Positions 1 through 12,400 of a stretch of 64,000 nucleotides of DNA are shown piece after piece (position 1 is the first letter of the stretch; every line of letters begins with the position of its first letter). Source of the stretch: Antennarius striatus (Eukaryota; Chordata; Actinopteri; Lophiiformes; Antennariidae); the NCBI RefSeq assembly GCF_040054535.1, contig NC_090796.1, positions 8,182,501 through 8,246,500 of the forward strand. The letters are read 5' to 3'. The position numbers and the translations under genes are program-made. The notes under the pieces were generated by a model. That model was not told the DNA's origin, made no database searches, and was given only the letters and a program-made list of their open reading frames with translations.

Positions 1-1208
1 ACACTGATACACTTACAAGCGGAATTTGTTATGCAAATCAGTGTTTGACAACCTGAAACTGATGTTTAAAATGATAAACTGGTTTATTATAACCTTTTTG
101 GTTATGAATGAAATCCTTTTGTAATTTAGGAACCTTTTCTTTTATTTAACTGGTAATAATTCATGGCTTTTGACAAAAAGAAATCCAGCATATTTAGGTG
201 GATTGGTACCCATTGGTTTCCATGATAGTAGGTATAATTTTAATGTGACTCTAAATTAAAATCAGGATCCACTTGTTTTGAATGATTAACTGTTACATAA
301 CCAGTAACTGTGATTTATAGCTACAGGGTAGGACTGAATTTGGATCAGGTCTGATTGAACAAAAGTGTATTGTTGGTCCTTAACAGATGGATGAGCTTTT
401 GTCTTGTAATTGTAAGCAGTAGAATCATTTGTTCTCAGGTTTCTCTAAAACCTAGGAACAAAAACAGCTTAAGAACATTTTTTGTATTCCTGACTATTAA
501 ACTTTGGCAAATCTCAGCACCTTGCCTGACAAATGTTGTTTTTTGGGTGTGGGGTGCAGTGTTTTGTCATGAGATGGAAGGGGGTGGATCAGCAGCTGAT
601 ATCCAGATGTGGAGTTGATTTCACATGGGAGAGGATCTAGATGGAAGCATGTTTCGAGTTTAGTATGTTAAAATGCATCTGGCAACTTAAAATCTGAGGC
701 AATGCTCCAAACTCGTGTAATTATTCACGATGCTGTGTTTTCAGTGTAAACCAAGTCTAGTGTTCTCCACGGGGACGAGGTCCACAAACTTCCACAGACT
801 GCGTGGATTCAAAAGCCCTTTTCTTTTGGAGTTGGTGTCCGAAAGAAGAAAGAAAAAAAGTGTCTCGTTGTGCAAAACGGACGCAGGCAGTGCGCCCTTT
901 CCATGTGGCCTGTCCTTCTCCCTGGGGCACGGATGGATGGGGTGAAATAAGGCGATCGGAATGCGGAACCGGTGAGAAATGCAGCTGTTAAAGGAAGCGG
1001 CTTTGTAAGCAGACTCACTATCTGCCTCCATTATAGGGAGGCCAGACCACCAGACTGGTCCATGTTCTCAAAGACCAGGATCAACAACGAATGCGGATGA
1101 ATCAAAGTCAGAAATAAAAGGGAAAATAAATTCAGTCTCTTAATAAAACTCACTTTTTTTTTTTAAACTAACAGTCTGAATGTAAATATCAGATATTACT
1201 TAACTTAC
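1..1208. other. intronic or flanking sequence, no gene seen
   Basis: This stretch lies downstream, in the minus-strand sense, of the splice donor at 1208 and is most simply the first intron of the gene starting at 1290. Short open frames occur on both strands around 740-1030. They overlap each other, show no recognisable domain, and lack convincing splice boundaries, so none is called. The rest is AT-rich with no repeat I can name. Confidence 0.5.
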
Positions 1209-1290
1209 CTTTTTGAGCGCTCACAACATAAAAATTGGTTACAGCCGCTATGATAAGTCCGCACAGCGCGCAGAGAGCGCTTGAAGCCAT
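1209..1290 (-). CDS. first coding exon of an unrecognised secreted or membrane protein (partial)
   Basis: Reading the minus strand, an ATG at 1290 opens 27 codons plus one base and stops at a clean donor (exon|gtaagtta). The peptide starts MASSALCALCGLIIAAV and ends FYVVSAQK. It has a hydrophobic core of about 16 residues followed by small residues, which looks like a signal peptide or signal anchor. The rest of the gene must lie to the left, outside the window or in 1-1208 where I could not find a further exon. I do not recognise the family. The exon is supported by the frame running straight into a consensus donor and by the hydrophobic N-terminus. It could also be a first exon whose true start lies elsewhere. 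Confidence 0.5.
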
Positions 1291-1389
1291 GATGTCTGCG
1301 GGGAAAGAGCTGCTCGCTGTCGGCTACACAATTCCCGAAAGTTCATCTGATTAACAGTCCGTGCTGGGATTCAGCATGGAAAAGCGAGC

Positions 1390-1600
1390 ATCAGAGTGAG
1401 TCACCCGGAGGAGTCTGCGCCTTGTTTTAATAGTGCACACACCCACGCTAACAGTTCTGCTCCTATGACTCATTTCCTATGTACTGTACTGCTAGGATTC
1501 TCTTGTGCGCACTCCCCGACGCACAGGAAACTCCTCTATCGCAGTACGCGGTTCCATTTGTTTCACTTTGGGAGAAAGTTTCGATTCAACTTCATCTGAT
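1390..1600 (-). promoter_or_regulatory. candidate promoter with AP-1, kappaB-like and IRF-like motifs
   Basis: Within 310 bp upstream of the ATG at 1290 are two AP-1 type sites (TGAGTCAC at 1397-1404, TGACTCA at 1466-1472). There is also a kappaB-like GGAAACTCC at 1526-1534 and two IRF-like half sites (GTTTCACTTT at 1560-1569 and AGTTTCGATTC at 1577-1587). The motifs are short and individually common. The cluster next to a signal-peptide exon suggests, but does not show, an inducible immune-type gene. Confidence 0.3.
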
Positions 1601-3000
1601 TTAAGAGATTCGATAACATGTAGATCATTTATTATTGGCCGCACCCTTCAGGTTCATCCCGACATTTTTTTTGTGTTGTTGTTGTTTTTTAACCAGAGTC
1701 TGTGTAGTCTGAATTTAATACCGCTCTCATTGTTATTACCACGCCTGGCGACGTCATTCCCTTCTCCCTTGCCAAAAAACACAAGTCTCTGGCATGAGTG
1801 AGGGTCCCATACACAGAGAGAGGAACTGAGGCGAAAACAGATGACTTTCACTACGCAAATCTGCTGTTGAAGCTCTTTAGATCGTGGGCTGAAAGTTAGA
1901 CATCTTTGATAAAGTGTGACGGTCTTTGGGAGATCTCACACTTGAAGTGCGTCCTTGCCGCAGGGTGGTGTTATTAGTGTCTGGGGCTGGGTGTAGCCTG
2001 CTTCAGCACAAATATGCAATAACAAAAGTCATGGACGCATGCCTGGAGGCTATCAGTTTAGCACTGTGACACAGGTTCGAATAATTAATAATGAAAACCA
2101 TCAGTTACTATGGTAACATCTTGAGATGTGTGGCGCGCAAATGATCATTCAGCACAAAGTGAAAACTAACCTTTTATTTACTACAGGTTATGCACACTAA
2201 CATGTTTTTAAAAAAGCGCTGTCCGCCTGCTTATATTAAACAAATTCATCTACATTTTGCCAGCAGTCGTACTTAACTGTTCCCAAATGCCTGGTGATTT
2301 TTTTTTATTTTTTTTTTCACACATTCCCTCAGTTTCTCCGGAGTCCTGGAACTTTTTATGTGCGCGCAACATGGTGCAAACTGTCTTTCCCACCAGAGCT
2401 AACGTCAAACAGACGTTCACCAACCTCTCAATAAATAGTTCACATCATCAGAATAGAGGATGTGACTCAATTAGCCTCGAAGCATGTTGTTAACAGATGT
2501 TTTAATACTCGACTGTCACGGCTAACCTTTTGGAAGCGGTCTGAGAGGACCTGGAGCAGCACAGCCCACTAAGGACACCCATATGAGCTGAGTTTCCACT
2601 GCAGTGATTTCATCAGTAATGAGGCACTATAAGCTGCAGATGTTGTGTCAAACTCTCCAGTAGGAACCATGGCAACAGGATGAACACATACACACACACA
2701 GGACCTTGCCCAAGGTGATCCAAACACTCCTGTATGTGCTGACTGGGTGCCAAACTCGCTGATGTTTCTCAGGGATTGTAAATACTATATCCTCTCAGAA
2801 ATGTAAGACAATCCCAGCTGTTTTACTTTATGTATTAAAAAACATATTTAGTTTGGTAAAGGATGACATCTTTGCATTCTGGTGTTTAAACTTTAGCTTC
2901 ACAGATTTTACAGGGTATCCAGCAGGACAAAGGAATAAAACAAAACAAAACCACACACACATGCATCAGGATGACGATCACCTATAGAACACTGCAGCTT
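1601..3000. other. intergenic, nothing coding recognised
   Basis: This lies between the left-edge gene promoter and the likely rnf40 3' end. It has T-rich runs, and two palindromic RFX X-box-like sequences: GTTACTATGGTAAC at 2104-2117 and GGAACCATGGCAAC at 2663-2676. No coding frame with splice support or family resemblance was found. Confidence 0.5.
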
Positions 3001-3162
3001 CTACATGTTTTTAGTACATTGGAAAAAAAACCCCGAAAGAAATGTACAAAACCAGTAAAGATTATTAAAAGAGGATGTTCGACATGGTAAAAACAACAAG
3101 GATAGAAAAACAGCATCAAGCATCTCAACACGTAAGAACACCACCGTGCGCACAAAAGTGTG

Positions 3163-3168
3163 TTTATT
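3163..3168 (-). promoter_or_regulatory. rnf40: polyadenylation signal, probably rnf40
   Basis: The minus strand reads AATAAA here, about 245 bases past the rnf40 stop codon, giving a plausible short 3' UTR. No experimental end is available. Confidence 0.4.
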
Positions 3169-3411
3169 AACTACAGCACAACACTCAGTCACTTGTGTTT
3201 GGTCACCAAATTAAATCACTGACTGGGAATGACAATGTGGTAAAACAGAACTTTCCAAAGAGTGATTAAAACCGGGAGTCAAACGCACTTATCCCCCAAA
3301 ATGTCTGGCTCTTTAAATAAATCTTCAGTTCCTTTTGTCTTTCCATTATACTTTTCTCTGTCCTTCGGTTCTTTCTGTCGCTTCGTCTTCACTACTCTGT
3401 CTCTCAGTGAA

Positions 3412-6400
3412 TTAGGTGATGTAGATGCGGTGAAAGTCATTGGCTCCGAAGGCACAGTTGCATTTGGGACACTTTCTCTGTCGGGTGTCGTAACGCATCT
3501 TCAGACATTCATAGCAGAATACGTGGAAACACTTTGTGAGCACGGTCTCCTTGTCTCTTGTGTTGCAGCAGGGGCATCGCAGCTTGGCCTGGAAACAAAT
3601 AAATACGTTCAATGTGGGCTAAAGGCTAAATCCTAGGACGTAACAAGGATGATTCTTGACATTCTCACTACACTAAGTGGAGTACTGAGCTCACTTTCTG
3701 GCCCAGTCTCAAGATAGGATTTATGTCGTTCAGGCAAATTACAAAGGTGTAGTCAGCATTACGACCAAGACTGACCTCTGTCCGGAACAGATGTTGCCAG
3801 TAAGGTGTTGGTATTTTTATGACTCCTTCATCACTAACAGATGTTGATTAAAGCTGTAAATTTCTCAGTGAAGGAACTGTGTTCTCTCTTTCTCACCTTG
3901 TACTGGTTGATCTCCTCCTGCAGGATCTCATCAGCATCCGAGTACACCTCCACCTTCTTCTGTTTCTCCAGCTTGCGTCTCAGCCTGGATAGATCCTCCT
4001 AGAAGGCATAAAAAGGGGTTGAATTTGGGGGGAGGGGAGGGGGACTCCCATGAGTTTCAGGATTAGCCCGAGTTTGGAATGATATCCCTAAATCGGAAAA
4101 ACAAACATACCTGCGCTCGTTTCAGGTTGCTGCTTTCCCTCTCCCGGGCGGTGCGGTTCTCAGCCACAGACACCTGGATCTCCTTCAGCTTGGTCTGCGT
4201 GTGCTCCAGCTGCACTTTCAGGTCCTCTGCCAGCTGGGCAGCCTCCACCGCCTGCAGCGAGAAAGGAATCGGATGCACTCAATTAAAACACCCTGATTAG
4301 AGTGGCATTCAGTAGAGCGCTACACACTCCCAAATGTCGATCACGCTCTTACAGTATAGCATTTGACAAAAGACAATGTGCTACAAATACATGATTTAGC
4401 AGATCCTGGATATGCACTCTAAACACTATTATATAATAACTCCATAAGTATGTGTGATCTTTCTAAAATCATGATTTGTGGAACATTTTCTAGGGAACTC
4501 TGAGTAATAGAGAAATCCCTGGATCCGCCACGCTTCCAGGATCCACAACAAACTGTATTGATTTCTTGCTTGTGTTATGGAAATCAATCGATTATTCTTG
4601 TCTTATCCTGCTGACAGACATCCTGCTGACAGCCAAACAAAGACACAAAGTGAAAACAGGACTTCTTTTGCAGGTGTCACTGTTGTGTTGTATCGTGGTG
4701 GTAGTGCAGTGAACGTGAATTCCAATCAACTCTGCACCGAGTGAGACCACTGGTTTGGGATGTTTTATCCTGTTTACTGCAGACCGTGCATGTTTTCCAT
4801 TTCTGTACATGTTTTCCAAATCATACCACGTTTAGATCCTCCGCGTAGCTCCCAGGCTACGACTGATTTCAGTTAAAGAAAGGAGCTTCTTGTGTGTTTT
4901 CTCTTATTTATTTACCGTTGTTCCAATTTGGAGGATTACTAGCAGATGTAAGTAACGCTGAAATATGTTATGTGAATAACATATGTGCATAAGCTGTGAG
5001 TACTGTACATTCATATATTCATTCGCAGTATTACAGTCTATAGGTGTACATCTATCTTATGAATGTTTTGTTTTGTTTGTGACACTACAAAGCCTGAAAG
5101 TCAGAAATTTTCACAAAACAGCAAAAATTTGTGTGATTTTTGACACCAGATACCTATACATCTCAAGAGTTGTGAAAGCATCTGGCAGTGATCAAATCAG
5201 TGGTTAACAGCTGACATGTTTGATAGCGCGTCTCTTCTCACCTTCCTCTTGTTCAGTTCTAGTGCTTGTGTGCGGACAGACAGTTCTTTTTCCAGAGCAG
5301 CGAGTGTGCTCTGGAGGACGCCCTCTTTTTCCTCGAGCTTCTGCACAACTAACAGCTGTGCATCCACCTGGAGAGTTACAGTAACTGACAGTTAATAAAT
5401 ACGTCAGAGCAATGACGCAACCGAAGCAATCAGCGATGCATTTTACAGATTATACGTCACCTGGGTTTTGAATGTGAGAACTTGATCAGCCAGCTCCTCC
5501 TTCTCCTCTTTCAGCAGTTTGTAGATCTGGTTGGATTTTATTCGCTCGCTCATCAGCTTGAAGTTGGCGTCGTCCTTCTCCCGTAGCTGCTGCAGCAGCC
5601 GGCTGTTTTGCTCCTGCATGTCCTCGAAGGCCTGACCCGTTACATCCATCTCGCTCAGCAGGGCCTCTTCCTCCTCAAGAGACACAGGCGTCAGAGATCA
5701 AAAAGCCAAAATGGTTCTGGACTCGTGTTTAAAGTAGGAGGAGCACTGACTTCATCACATCACGGATTCATTCCTACAAAGTACGTTTTGGGGTGTGGAC
5801 CTCAGGTTGAGTTATGCAACATATTATCCCACTAGTGCCGAGTAGTTCCTTCGAGAGCAATTAAAATTAATCAATATGTATGGAATAGTAATAATTGCAT
5901 CTTTCCATTTCTCACAGTTTCTTCTAGAGTGCACACCCTTCTCTAATCTCTAATAATGCACCACTCTCAATTCAGTGGTGGAGCATCAAGAGTTACCCAT
6001 AGTTATGCATGTTTTATGCTCCTTGCAATATTTTTAAAAGGCCCTGTCTTGTAATGTTGAACAACGCCTCAAAGTAAATCTGCATCAAAATTTCAGTACC
6101 TCCTTCTCGGTCCAGAACCGCCCTACACAAAAACCTCCTCAGGATACTCTTTGTGCATTTCGTAATATCTTAGTTTGAACAAACACAATCACAAACAAGT
6201 ATGGCTGACACATAACAGTCTCTTAATCTTAATGACGGAGGTAAGAAGGAATTAAAAACCTCTCCTGTTCCAAACGAACACAAACACGTGTATCGATTGG
6301 AATCACTGACACAGTTCCAACTAAATGTATGGCATCTGTTAACATGAGGAACAACAGATGGTTGAATTTCAGAGTACATTCATCAGATTATTTGATTAGT

Positions 6401-9400
6401 GACCTTAAACCTTCATTAGCCCGTTTATGACTCCGATCTGTACGGTAAAATCACACCTGGGTTGGTTACTACGCTACAAATGCGGATTAAAATGTAAACA
6501 TGCTAAGTTTGAGTCCTTTTTGTTCTTGTTGCATATTTACAAGACTACTAAGGCCAATAAACAAAACTCATGAACTCACAAGTAGTTTGTTTATTGGATA
6601 GCATTGGCAACTTGTCATCCTGCACAGCTGGAACTGGGAGAACAAATCAAAACCATCCGAGTTTGGTCGCTGTACTTTGACTTCATCCCGCATGAAAAGG
6701 AAGGAATCACAGCAAATGAACCAGTGTCAGGTAAAAGTGTTTCGCCTTTTCTTAATGAAGTTTTGTCAAACCTCCCAAAAACAAGTAGCAGCAGGTGTTC
6801 AGACCTCAACATCGGTCTACTTCACGCTCATAAATACGTATAATTTATGGAACAGTAAAAAAACTTAAGCTACAGCCAACACATTTACATTTCTGTACTT
6901 TGCTTAATTAGAGCTTTATTGCTAATGACAAAAGCCCTGCATTGTTTAACTATTACAGCACTTGAAATTGTTTGCAAACTGACAGAATAATGATCAAAAT
7001 ACCTGGGAGGAAGTTAAGATCATTCATACTCAGTTAACTGAGCCATTAAGGTTTAATATTCAATGTAATAGTGGTGTCAACAGCAAGATGAATAAATGAA
7101 TGACATACTGAAGGTTGTACATTACCTAATGTGGGTGGACCCAATGCTAAAGTCAAGTTTTATATTAGTAACATTTGTCTCCATCATGTAATCGTTTAAA
7201 TATTTTTTCATCTCATGGAATGGAGGGATTGACGGATGGATAACACCCTTCACTGCCATCGCTGGGTGACACGCTGAGCTTTTTTGGTGCAACAAATAGC
7301 AAATTACAGTCAGACAGGTCTTCGGCTGACTGGTGTAGTCCTCTTCTCTGGTATTCCCCAGTTTCTAACCCATTAATAAAACTCCAAGGGATTTATCAAC
7401 ATTTACAACACAGCAAATCCAAATAAGTGAGCTCACTTGTCAAAGTGTTTTGTGGATTTACAATTTATCAGGGTGACTCACCTAAAGAGATCTTCAGTTA
7501 CATTTTTTTCCCTTAAATGCCACTTCTGTCCTCTCTAGTAGCGGGTTTAGACAAAAGTGAGAATTCATTTACGGCAAATAATAAAATGTGTATATATGCA
7601 CAGGACTTGCTTCAGGAGCTAGATTGTGATCATGGTTAATTCTTGTGTTCAGCTTCTTTTTTTCAAGATGACTGAAATACGACGGTTATTTTTTTTCATT
7701 CTAAAGACGCTGTTGCCATTCTTTCAATGTTTGAGCACCAAGACAAGGATGCCTGACATTACAAATAGAAACCACAGGGGGAAACAATACATACAGTATA
7801 TTTCTTTATATATAACCTGGCAGCCAGGTTCTATATAAAATAATATAATAATGATAATAAATAAAGTTACCAGCAGAACAAATTTAGACTCTATGTCACT
7901 TGGGCAAATGTTATACTCATTACTCTACTTTTAGTTGTGATGATTCATGTCTCATGTTTTGCTGGTCAGGTATGGATGTTTCATGTATTTTAAGACACTT
8001 GTTATGCTGCTATGACAAATTATAAGAATCTCACATGTGTGTGGATAGTTTATAAAAAATATCTTTTGATAAAATATGCAGCAAAAGAAATACACAGACA
8101 CCTGTTTGGTGGCAGCCAGTTTCTTCTGCAGATGCTCAATGGTTTCTTCCGCCACTCGGATCTTCCTGAGGGCATCTTCATCCGCCAGCTTCTTGCTTTC
8201 CTTCCTCTCTCTCTCCTCCAGCTCTCGCACTCGCATCCTCAATTCATCGACCTGGCCGAGCCAAGACAGCGGTTGGGAATTATATTCAACTTCTGCTTCC
8301 ATATTTGATTGTTTTCAGCTAACAGACATGTTGAAGAGAATGTCAGGTGGAAAACACACCAAAGAACTGACCTCAGCTTTAGATTTGCGCTCAGCTGCCA
8401 TGAGCTGCACTTTGTCCCTCTGCTCCTTTGGGGCTGACTTATACATGTCCAGTAAGAGCTTCATCTCCTTCTGTGACTCCTGGGCTTTTCTGTGGATTAG
8501 AACATGAGCTGTACCGTTACTGCAAATAGCTGTGCTCCTCTATTTTACATCACATGATTAAGGCCAACACATTCTGTTATTATAAATGACAGTGGATTGA
8601 GTAATAGGAAGATGTACTTTAGTTCTACTCGGAGCATCTTCAGTGTGTCTGAGTCCTTCCTCTTCATCTCGTCGCTGCGTTGTCTCTCTCTCTCACGCTC
8701 CCTCTCTCGCTCTCGCTCAGCCTCCCTCTCCCTCTCTCTCTCCCGGGCCCGCTGTCTCTCCAGTTCCTTCCTTCGCTCTTCCTCTTCCTCCAGGTCTTCA
8801 TCTTCCTCTTTCTTAACATCAACGCTGTCGCTTGTTGTCTCCTCTAGAACCACGACTCCAGTGTCACCACTCTGACAACGCAGCTGTCAATAAAAGGAAA
8901 AAGAAGAGTATCACTATTAATGCTTCCTCTGAATCTCATTTAGCAAAGCAGAACAAACAGTCGTACATGCATCATGTCATCTACCTTATTTATCTCCATC
9001 TGTGTTTCTCTTAACTTCCTCTTATAGCGCTGCACATCCCCTTTCAACTGCAGGTTGTGGTTCTGGAGGCTGCTGATTAAGTGTCGCATCTCCCTGTTGA
9101 TTGGTCCTTAGGAAGCGGATACAAAAGATGAGACACGGATACAGTGCACCATCAATGTCGGATTTGGTCCCTCAACATAATCAATTGATGCAAATGTTGA
9201 GCTGCAAAAGGCAACAAAGTGATATGATACAACTGGTATGTTTTACAAGATTCCTATAATATCGGTGCTATAAAACCATCATGTTGATCAAACTGTATTT
9301 AATATTCAGATCACTAGTACTTAACATTTACAGTATTAACTACAAGTTTCTGAAATTTACAATCATAAGTTTGCACTAGTCTAATTGAAACATCAATACA

Positions 9401-12400
9401 TCAAACATAACCCTTATCTACATATTACAGCTGTTTATGGTACATAAAAAATGGTTTACGGTGATAAATCATGACGCAAGGTTACAATTCAATATACTGC
9501 AATTCTGTATATTCATACACAGCAGGGCTCGAAATTGCCACCATTTTGGTCGCATATGAGCTCAAATTTCTATCAGAGTGACTATTAAATATATTTGGGA
9601 GCACCGGTGCGACTAGGGAAAAAAATCTGGTGCGCCTTTTTTTTGTGAGACCGCGCTCCTGCGGTCCTGCCAGGAAACAATGAGAGCGCAGCTGGGGCTG
9701 CTCTCCTGGGCGACCTAGAGAGGCACGCGGAACGGAGATGGATGGAGCGGTCTCTATCGCTCTGTCACTGCCTTGCTTTTGGGTATGTGCTCCTAAAGTC
9801 TTTGCTGGTGCTACTAACTTCTAAATTTGGGAGCACCAGTGCTACCAAGAAAAAAAGTTAATTTCGAGCCCTGCAAAGTAATCCAAGCAGTTAATTGTGA
9901 CAATGGGAACTTGTGCACTGAACTACTGCCGCAAATATCAATAAAATGTATTCTAATGTACAACAACAAAGCATCATTTCCCCTCGCTCTTGTAGAGCAT
10001 TGTATTTTAAAAAGTACCTGCTTGCTCATTGGCTGCCAGATTTTGTTCAAACTCGATGCGCAGCATCTCATACTCTTTGCGGACCTGGGCCAGTGTGTCC
10101 TCCAGCTGGATAACCTCTGTCCTCAGCTTCTTCTGAAGAGACAGCTCATCACTCTGAACAGTAGAACATGGCAAGAACATTAAACGTTAAACAGTGGCAA
10201 AAACATTACTAAGGTAAAAGACAATAACGTGAAACAGCACAACCGGCGACACGATGCCAAAAGTGAATATGAAATGAGATTTGTCAGTGATGTTGTATTT
10301 TATGTGAGGATTAACTTTTTTTCTCACAAAAATCAACACTGTTCTGTGATATTTACCTCCATGTGCTCAATCTGTCGGAGGTGGGCATTCTTGGCAGTCA
10401 GGAGGAGTGCTCGTGCCTCATCCAACTGTGTTTTTACACCAAGGGACTCATTGTACAGCAGGGAAAACTGGGACTGTAGACATTTGTACTCTAGAGTCTC
10501 TTTCACAACCTCTTCTGGAATATTCCGCAAGTCCATCTGAAAAATCCGGATTAAAGACATATATTTTAAAAATCAACCTCCAGAAAATGAAAAGATTCTT
10601 GTATGTGTAGCATTAGTTACACGAGCTTCTGAAGCAAGATAATATCTTTACCTTGAGTTTCTCACTCTCCCTCACAGCCTCCTGGAGCTCCACCTGCAGT
10701 TTCTCTAACTCTGCCATTCGGCTATTGGCCAACTCCTGGTTATGCTCCAATTCTGCATTTAAACTCTCAAACTAAGATAAAAGCAAATATGTTATAGACA
10801 GGAGACATTTGCATAGCAGAAAACCGAAAACCAGGATTGTGCTTACACACTAGCATCCCAAAAATAATATGCAAGAAATAAACATATATCCAACAAAATT
10901 CATTGCAAAAGACTGACTGCTGTGATTGCTCACCTTCTGAATATTCAGTGTGATCTGTCCTCCAGGTAATCCACCTGAGCTTCCAGTGCTGCTATAACCA
11001 GACTTGAGCTGAACACAGCAAACATAGAACAAAAATGAAAAACTACATTTGTGTCTTAGGAGACACTACTACTTGGAAAATCTATCTGTTAAAGACTAGT
11101 CTTTAACAGGAAAATCAGAACAAAATGAAATGTGTTCAAATGTGTCTTAAAATCGGAAAGTAGGCAAAATTAATTAAATGAACACAAGTAATCAGGGCCC
11201 CAAAAGTCTATTTATTGTATTCCATCCTTTTGGGACCACTTTTAACAGAAGGCACAAATACACAGAAAATTTCATGATAACAGACCTGCTCCATGGCCTC
11301 TGCTAGATGTTTGTTAAGCTTTTGTTCCCTATTGCGGAGTTTCTCAATGTCCCATTGGAGATCTTCCACAGTTGTCTCCATCTCAGTCACCTTGGTCTCT
11401 GAGCTGGTCACCTTGTCCACCAACTCATTGTACTGCAAAAGGGCAAAGATTTGACAACATTCATGTCATCAGTGACGAGTACGAATCAAAAATTGCTACA
11501 TACATGCAAATATTCCACCATTTTCTCAAAAACATAGTAAGTTTCTAACATATGCTCTCATGCATATACACAAGCACAAACATCTGCAATGCCAAAGACC
11601 TACCTCCATGGACATCTTGTGCTGCCTGCCCTGCAGAAGAGTAGCAAGATCTCGCAGTCTGAAGTTCTCTTCTAGCAGAGTGTGATTCACACTGATGATG
11701 TCAGACCGACTATCATCTTCAAATGCTGCCAGTGAACACCAACGTAATACAGTCAAATAAGAATGAAGCATGAAAAAACAACCCTGCTCAAATTCATGTA
11801 CAACAACTTCATAAGGACTCATGAAAGCCACTTATTGGTGATTAATTACTTTTAATGTGTATCAATGGCTTATTATGTGAGGATATGTACGCAACAGACA
11901 TGTTTTCAGTTACCTGCAGCCTGGACTTGTTTGCACATATCATCTATGCGACTATGCAGCCTGTCAAAGACACAGACCAAACAGGCGATGGCTTCCTTGC
12001 TGAACTGCATTCGATCTTGGAGGTGCAAGGTGAGCTCCTCTTCGCTGCTATGCTCCAGTATTGTCAGAAAACCTTTGGCATTCTCACTCAACGGAGGAGG
12101 GGGTGGCAATCTATCTGAACATACTAGAAAGTGGTTGTATCAGGTAAGTGAGATTAGATGACCAGGAACAATTTGAATACAATATCGTACATCAGTCTTA
12201 AAAAAAATAGTGGAATTGTTCAGTCATGTACTGACAGCTATATTGCAGAGATTCAGCAAATGTCACTAGGGCGATTAAATCCAATGACATCTATAGACGT
12301 CAATACATTTTTCAGCAGGGAGGGCTAGGAGACAGACTGTTGAAAATCAGGCCTCTAAACATGGAATTTGGCATAATGACACTAAATTATGAAACTTTTT

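Noticed and set aside
6170-6868. Several overlapping open frames in the big rnf40 intron
   Set aside because: They overlap on both strands, are short, and show no splice sites or similarity.
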